Origin: Pseudoips prasinana
Taxonomy: Eukaryota; Arthropoda; Insecta; Lepidoptera; Nolidae
DNA length: 64,000 nucleotides
Assembly: GCA_951640165.1 (NCBI GenBank)
Contig: OX621241.1
Coordinates: 7,016,001-7,080,000, forward strand
Direction of reading: 5' to 3'
The position numbers and the translations under genes were made by a program. Under the pieces are notes generated by a model, which was given only the letters and a program-made list of their open reading frames with translations, had not been told where the DNA came from and did not search any database. Shown here piece after piece: positions 61,711 through 64,000 of this stretch. The number at the start of each line of letters is the position of its first letter. The first letter of the stretch is position 1.

Positions 61711-61850
61711 TGCTATGTAGCGGGGCGAGTAAAATGTACCTGTTATGATGATGTGCCGCCACGAGAAAGCGAAAGCCTACTACTACTACCTATAGGTACC
61801 CTACTTTGCACATGTTCATAGCACATTTTACTTGCCCCGCTAATGTAGCA
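61711..61850. mobile_element. MITE, 140 bp
   Basis: TGCTATGTAGCGGGGCGAGT plus AAAATGTACCTG at the left faces its near complement (TGCTACATTAGCGGGGCAAG) at the right, with arms of about 45 bp and an asymmetric centre containing TACTACTACTACC. Confidence 0.8.
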
Positions 61851-62666
61851 AATGTGGGTGGAAACAGTTACATTCTTTTGCAGCATCATTGCATTTACTA
61901 CAGCAATTCTTGCTTTAGCTAATGCTGAGAGAGCACCTATTTATAGAACCCAGCAAAATTATGTTCCGTTTTAAGCACCTACTTTAATTAGAATTAGTAA
62001 TATATTATGATTAAAAGTATTTCATTCTTTTACACCACTAGCAATCAATGGATGGCATATCACTATAGCAAGCATCCAGAGCATGTATCTATACTATTTG
62101 CGTTATAGCATGGTGCGATTGACAGTTTCAGTAACATTTCGTTTCACTCTTGAAAGGCGCAGCGATTTACAAATTATGTCTTAGTATCTCAGCTGTACCA
62201 CATTTTTTACATATTAAATCATTAATAATTGTAGTAAATTGAATTAAATGCAACCAGAATGTTCATCTTTACAAATTAAATTAAATTGAATGAAAAAATA
62301 AGCAAAGCGTTATGCGTATAACGTAACGTCATAGACGTATCTAGTCATGGGATTGACTGCTACGATGGGTAGTCGATATTTTTGTATAATAAAAAACGTA
62401 TTTTGTGCATAGGTAATTTTTTATTGTTAAAATGCAATATTGCCTTTAATTATACAACAGAACATTAGGGTAAGGTAAAAAATGCATTTAATTAGTCTGA
62501 ACTCACATCAGATCCTGACTCTGAATTGTCACTTAATTCATCATCAGAATCTGTGACGGATATTATTAATGATGACTATTATATTGTCAATATGGATGTC
62601 ACGATCCCAATCAGGCATAATGTCCCTTTTTATTTTTTTTTTATCGTATCGTATCATTCATCGTAT
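61851..62666. other. no gene seen
   Basis: Unassigned AT-rich sequence. Confidence 0.4.
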
Positions 62667-62735
62667 CATTTTTATTGCTAACGATACTAATAATGCGATA
62701 AATATCGCATTATTAGTACCGTTAGCAATAAAAAT
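62667..62735. repeat. hairpin, about 33-bp arms
   Basis: TTTTTATTGCTAACGATACT and AATAATGCGATA face their complement with one mismatch (GATACT against GGTACT). Possibly a minimal MITE. Confidence 0.85.
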
Positions 62736-63023
62736 GTATTGCACAACCCTAGTAATGTGGTACTTCTAGATGTCAACGTCAAATAAGCAACTGTCACCCG
62801 CACCATGCTACAACAAGTACTTTTTATTCTGTGCTACAACGCAAAAAGTATAGTTGAACTGAAAAGTGTTCAACTAAGCTATTTTTTTTACCAATGCTTA
62901 GCTATGGACCAATGAATATGAGTGGTGGATATTAAACGTATCCATAACCCATATCAATGTAGCATAGCACATTGCTGGTGGAAAAGCACCCTAAGGGGTC
63001 CCTAGTGCCTCACATGCTGCTAC
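62736..63023. other. no gene; possible unidentified repeat
   Basis: ATGCTACAACAAGTAC near 62805 and GTAGCATAGCACATTG near 62960 hint at inverted ends of another element, but the match is poor. Confidence 0.3.
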
Positions 63024-63290
63024 GTTGTAGCAATGTATAAGATTCTATAACAAACTTCCCAATGATATTAGAGAATTGTCTACGAATAAGTTTAAAAGAA
63101 TTATTAAAGCCAAATTGTGTAGCTGGGCATATTACAACATTTTGATTATTTAAAGGACATGTGTGCTTGGGATTGAGTTGTTTAGAGTCAACACACATGA
63201 TTGTAATTAATCTTAAGTATATTTTATTTTAATAAAGGATTCCTACTGAGTTTTCTGGCAGTGTTTCTCAGTAGTTGCCACGTCATGCAC
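63024..63290 (+). pseudogene. LINE ORF2 C-terminus and 3' UTR
   Basis: The plus-strand text VIRFYNKLPNDIRELSTNKF, then KRIIKAKLCSWAYYN, ending at a TAA near 63150, is a jockey/CR1-type ORF2 C-terminus, comparable to AIRLFNKLPEPIKHLPLTNF at 16755. A short 3' UTR with TTTATTTTAATAAAGGATTC follows. Only about 40 codons are left. Confidence 0.65.
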
Positions 63291-63394
63291 TGCACGGTAG
63301 GGTAAAAAAAATTACGATTCCACATAAATGTAATATTTTTTTACGGAATAAATGATTTTTGACTTCGACATTGTGTTTCAAGGGTATAGCTACT

Positions 63395-63525
63395 AGTGAA
63401 TGAACAGCAGCGTCTCACTGCGATCGTCACCCATCTGCCAAGGTTGGGGATTATGGTAATTTCTCCCATTATTGGGAGAGGCTTTTGTCGAGCTTTAGAC
63501 ATCACTTGTACGTTTTTAAAAACTG
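63395..63525 (+). mobile_element. RTE-like tail fragment
   Basis: GAACAGCAGCGTCTCACTGC, GATCGTCACCCATCTGCCAA, TTATGGTAATTTCTCCCATT and GGCTTTTGTCGAGC match the second half of the tail at 7371-7588, diverged. Confidence 0.6.
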
Positions 63526-63570
63526 ATTGATTAAACCAAATATTGCTAGATAATGTCATCATTCGTGAAA

Positions 63571-63775
63571 GTACGTCCACTGCTGGACGAAAGCCTACCC
63601 AAAGAATGGGGGATATGCCATAATCGTCACGCTTGACAGGCGGGTTGGAGATCGCAGTTTCATGATCATTGTTCACAGAAAAACGCTGTTGTCTGTTGTC
63701 TGGTAGGTATCCACTCTTACGATTTCTACGCCCCTCCACGAGATGAGTTGGGGTGATAATATCCTATGACGTCAC
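63571..63775 (-). mobile_element. RTE-like tail, reversed
   Basis: GTCCACTGCTGGACGAAAGC, AATGGGGGATATGCCATAAT, CGCTTGACAGGCGGGTTGG and CTACGCCCCTCCACGAGATG are the reversed tail seen at 7371. It forms an inverted pair with the fragment at 63395-63525. Confidence 0.7.
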
Positions 63776-63857
63776 CACACAGCATTCTAGGTGTTCTTCT
63801 ACGTAGATAATGTGCTTTCCGCTTAAACATTAACGGCTTCAGGAACGTATCCGCTAT

Positions 63858-64000
63858 GTTTTTTTTTATTATCCAGAGGGCGACAAACGAGTAAGTGGGT
63901 CACCTGATGGTAAGTGCACACCACCGCCCATGGACACTCGCAACACCAGAGGAGTCGCGGGTGCGTGGCCGGCCTTTAAGTCAGCAAACAAGTGTTCCTG
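63858..64000 (-). mobile_element. SINE-T copy, runs off the window
   Basis: Poly-T at 63860, then GGGCGACAAACGAGTAAGTG, GGTCACCTGATGGTAAGTG and GCGGGTGCGTGGCCGGCC. The 5' half lies beyond the window end. Confidence 0.85.

Overview
This window looks like intergenic or intronic DNA from a lepidopteran (moth or butterfly) nuclear genome. It is AT-rich, I recognise no intact host gene, and it is packed with transposable elements typical of Lepidoptera: Helitrons ending in CTAG with the hairpin GCGGGTGAAACCGCGG, tRNA-headed SINEs ending in (ATT)n, jockey-like, RTE-like and R1-like LINE remnants, several mariner and Tc1 elements, and foldback MITEs. I name families from remembered hallmarks and short motifs. 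No database search was possible.

Layout. 0-7 kb: a tail-to-tail pair of SINEs (here SINE-T), a LINE reverse-transcriptase remnant with one in-frame stop (2.76-4.55 kb) followed by a perfect palindrome, then more SINEs. 7-15 kb: RTE-like 3' tails, a SINE split by a Helitron, a broken mariner (10.65-11.93 kb), SINE-B copies, a 244-bp tandem duplication, and the first copy of a minisatellite-bearing element (14.0 kb). 15-22 kb: LINE fragments and a minus-strand mariner split by a SINE. 22-26.5 kb: the stretch poorest in repeats, with decayed coding-like pieces on the minus strand and a short GC-rich island. 26.5-35.2 kb: a 5'-truncated jockey-like LINE inside a MITE, a mariner with an uninterrupted transposase (30.26-31.54 kb), a 490-bp foldback, and a Tc1 element with an uninterrupted transposase (33.6-35.19 kb). 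35-50 kb: the second minisatellite element, Helitrons, nested SINEs, a Tc1 relic and a 46-bp minisatellite. 50-64 kb: an RTE remnant interrupted by the third minisatellite element, a compound microsatellite, LINE fragments, a multiply nested SINE/MITE block at 59.1-59.8 kb, and RTE-like tails and a SINE-T at the end.

How the parts relate. The SINEs depend on LINE enzymes. SINE-T carries the same 3' tail as the LINE at 26.65-28.52 kb. SINE-A and SINE-C share a different 3' tail. SINE-A, -B and -C share a central block just after their tRNA-like heads, in which a hairpin is kept although its sequence differs. Insertion order can be read from nested copies and target-site duplications. The two candidates most likely to be capable of activity are the cecropia-like mariner and the Tc1 element. 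The best candidate for something little described is the three-copy element with fixed unique ends around a TTCGAC array (14.0, 36.6 and 51.3 kb); an empty-site paralog of its first copy lies beside it.
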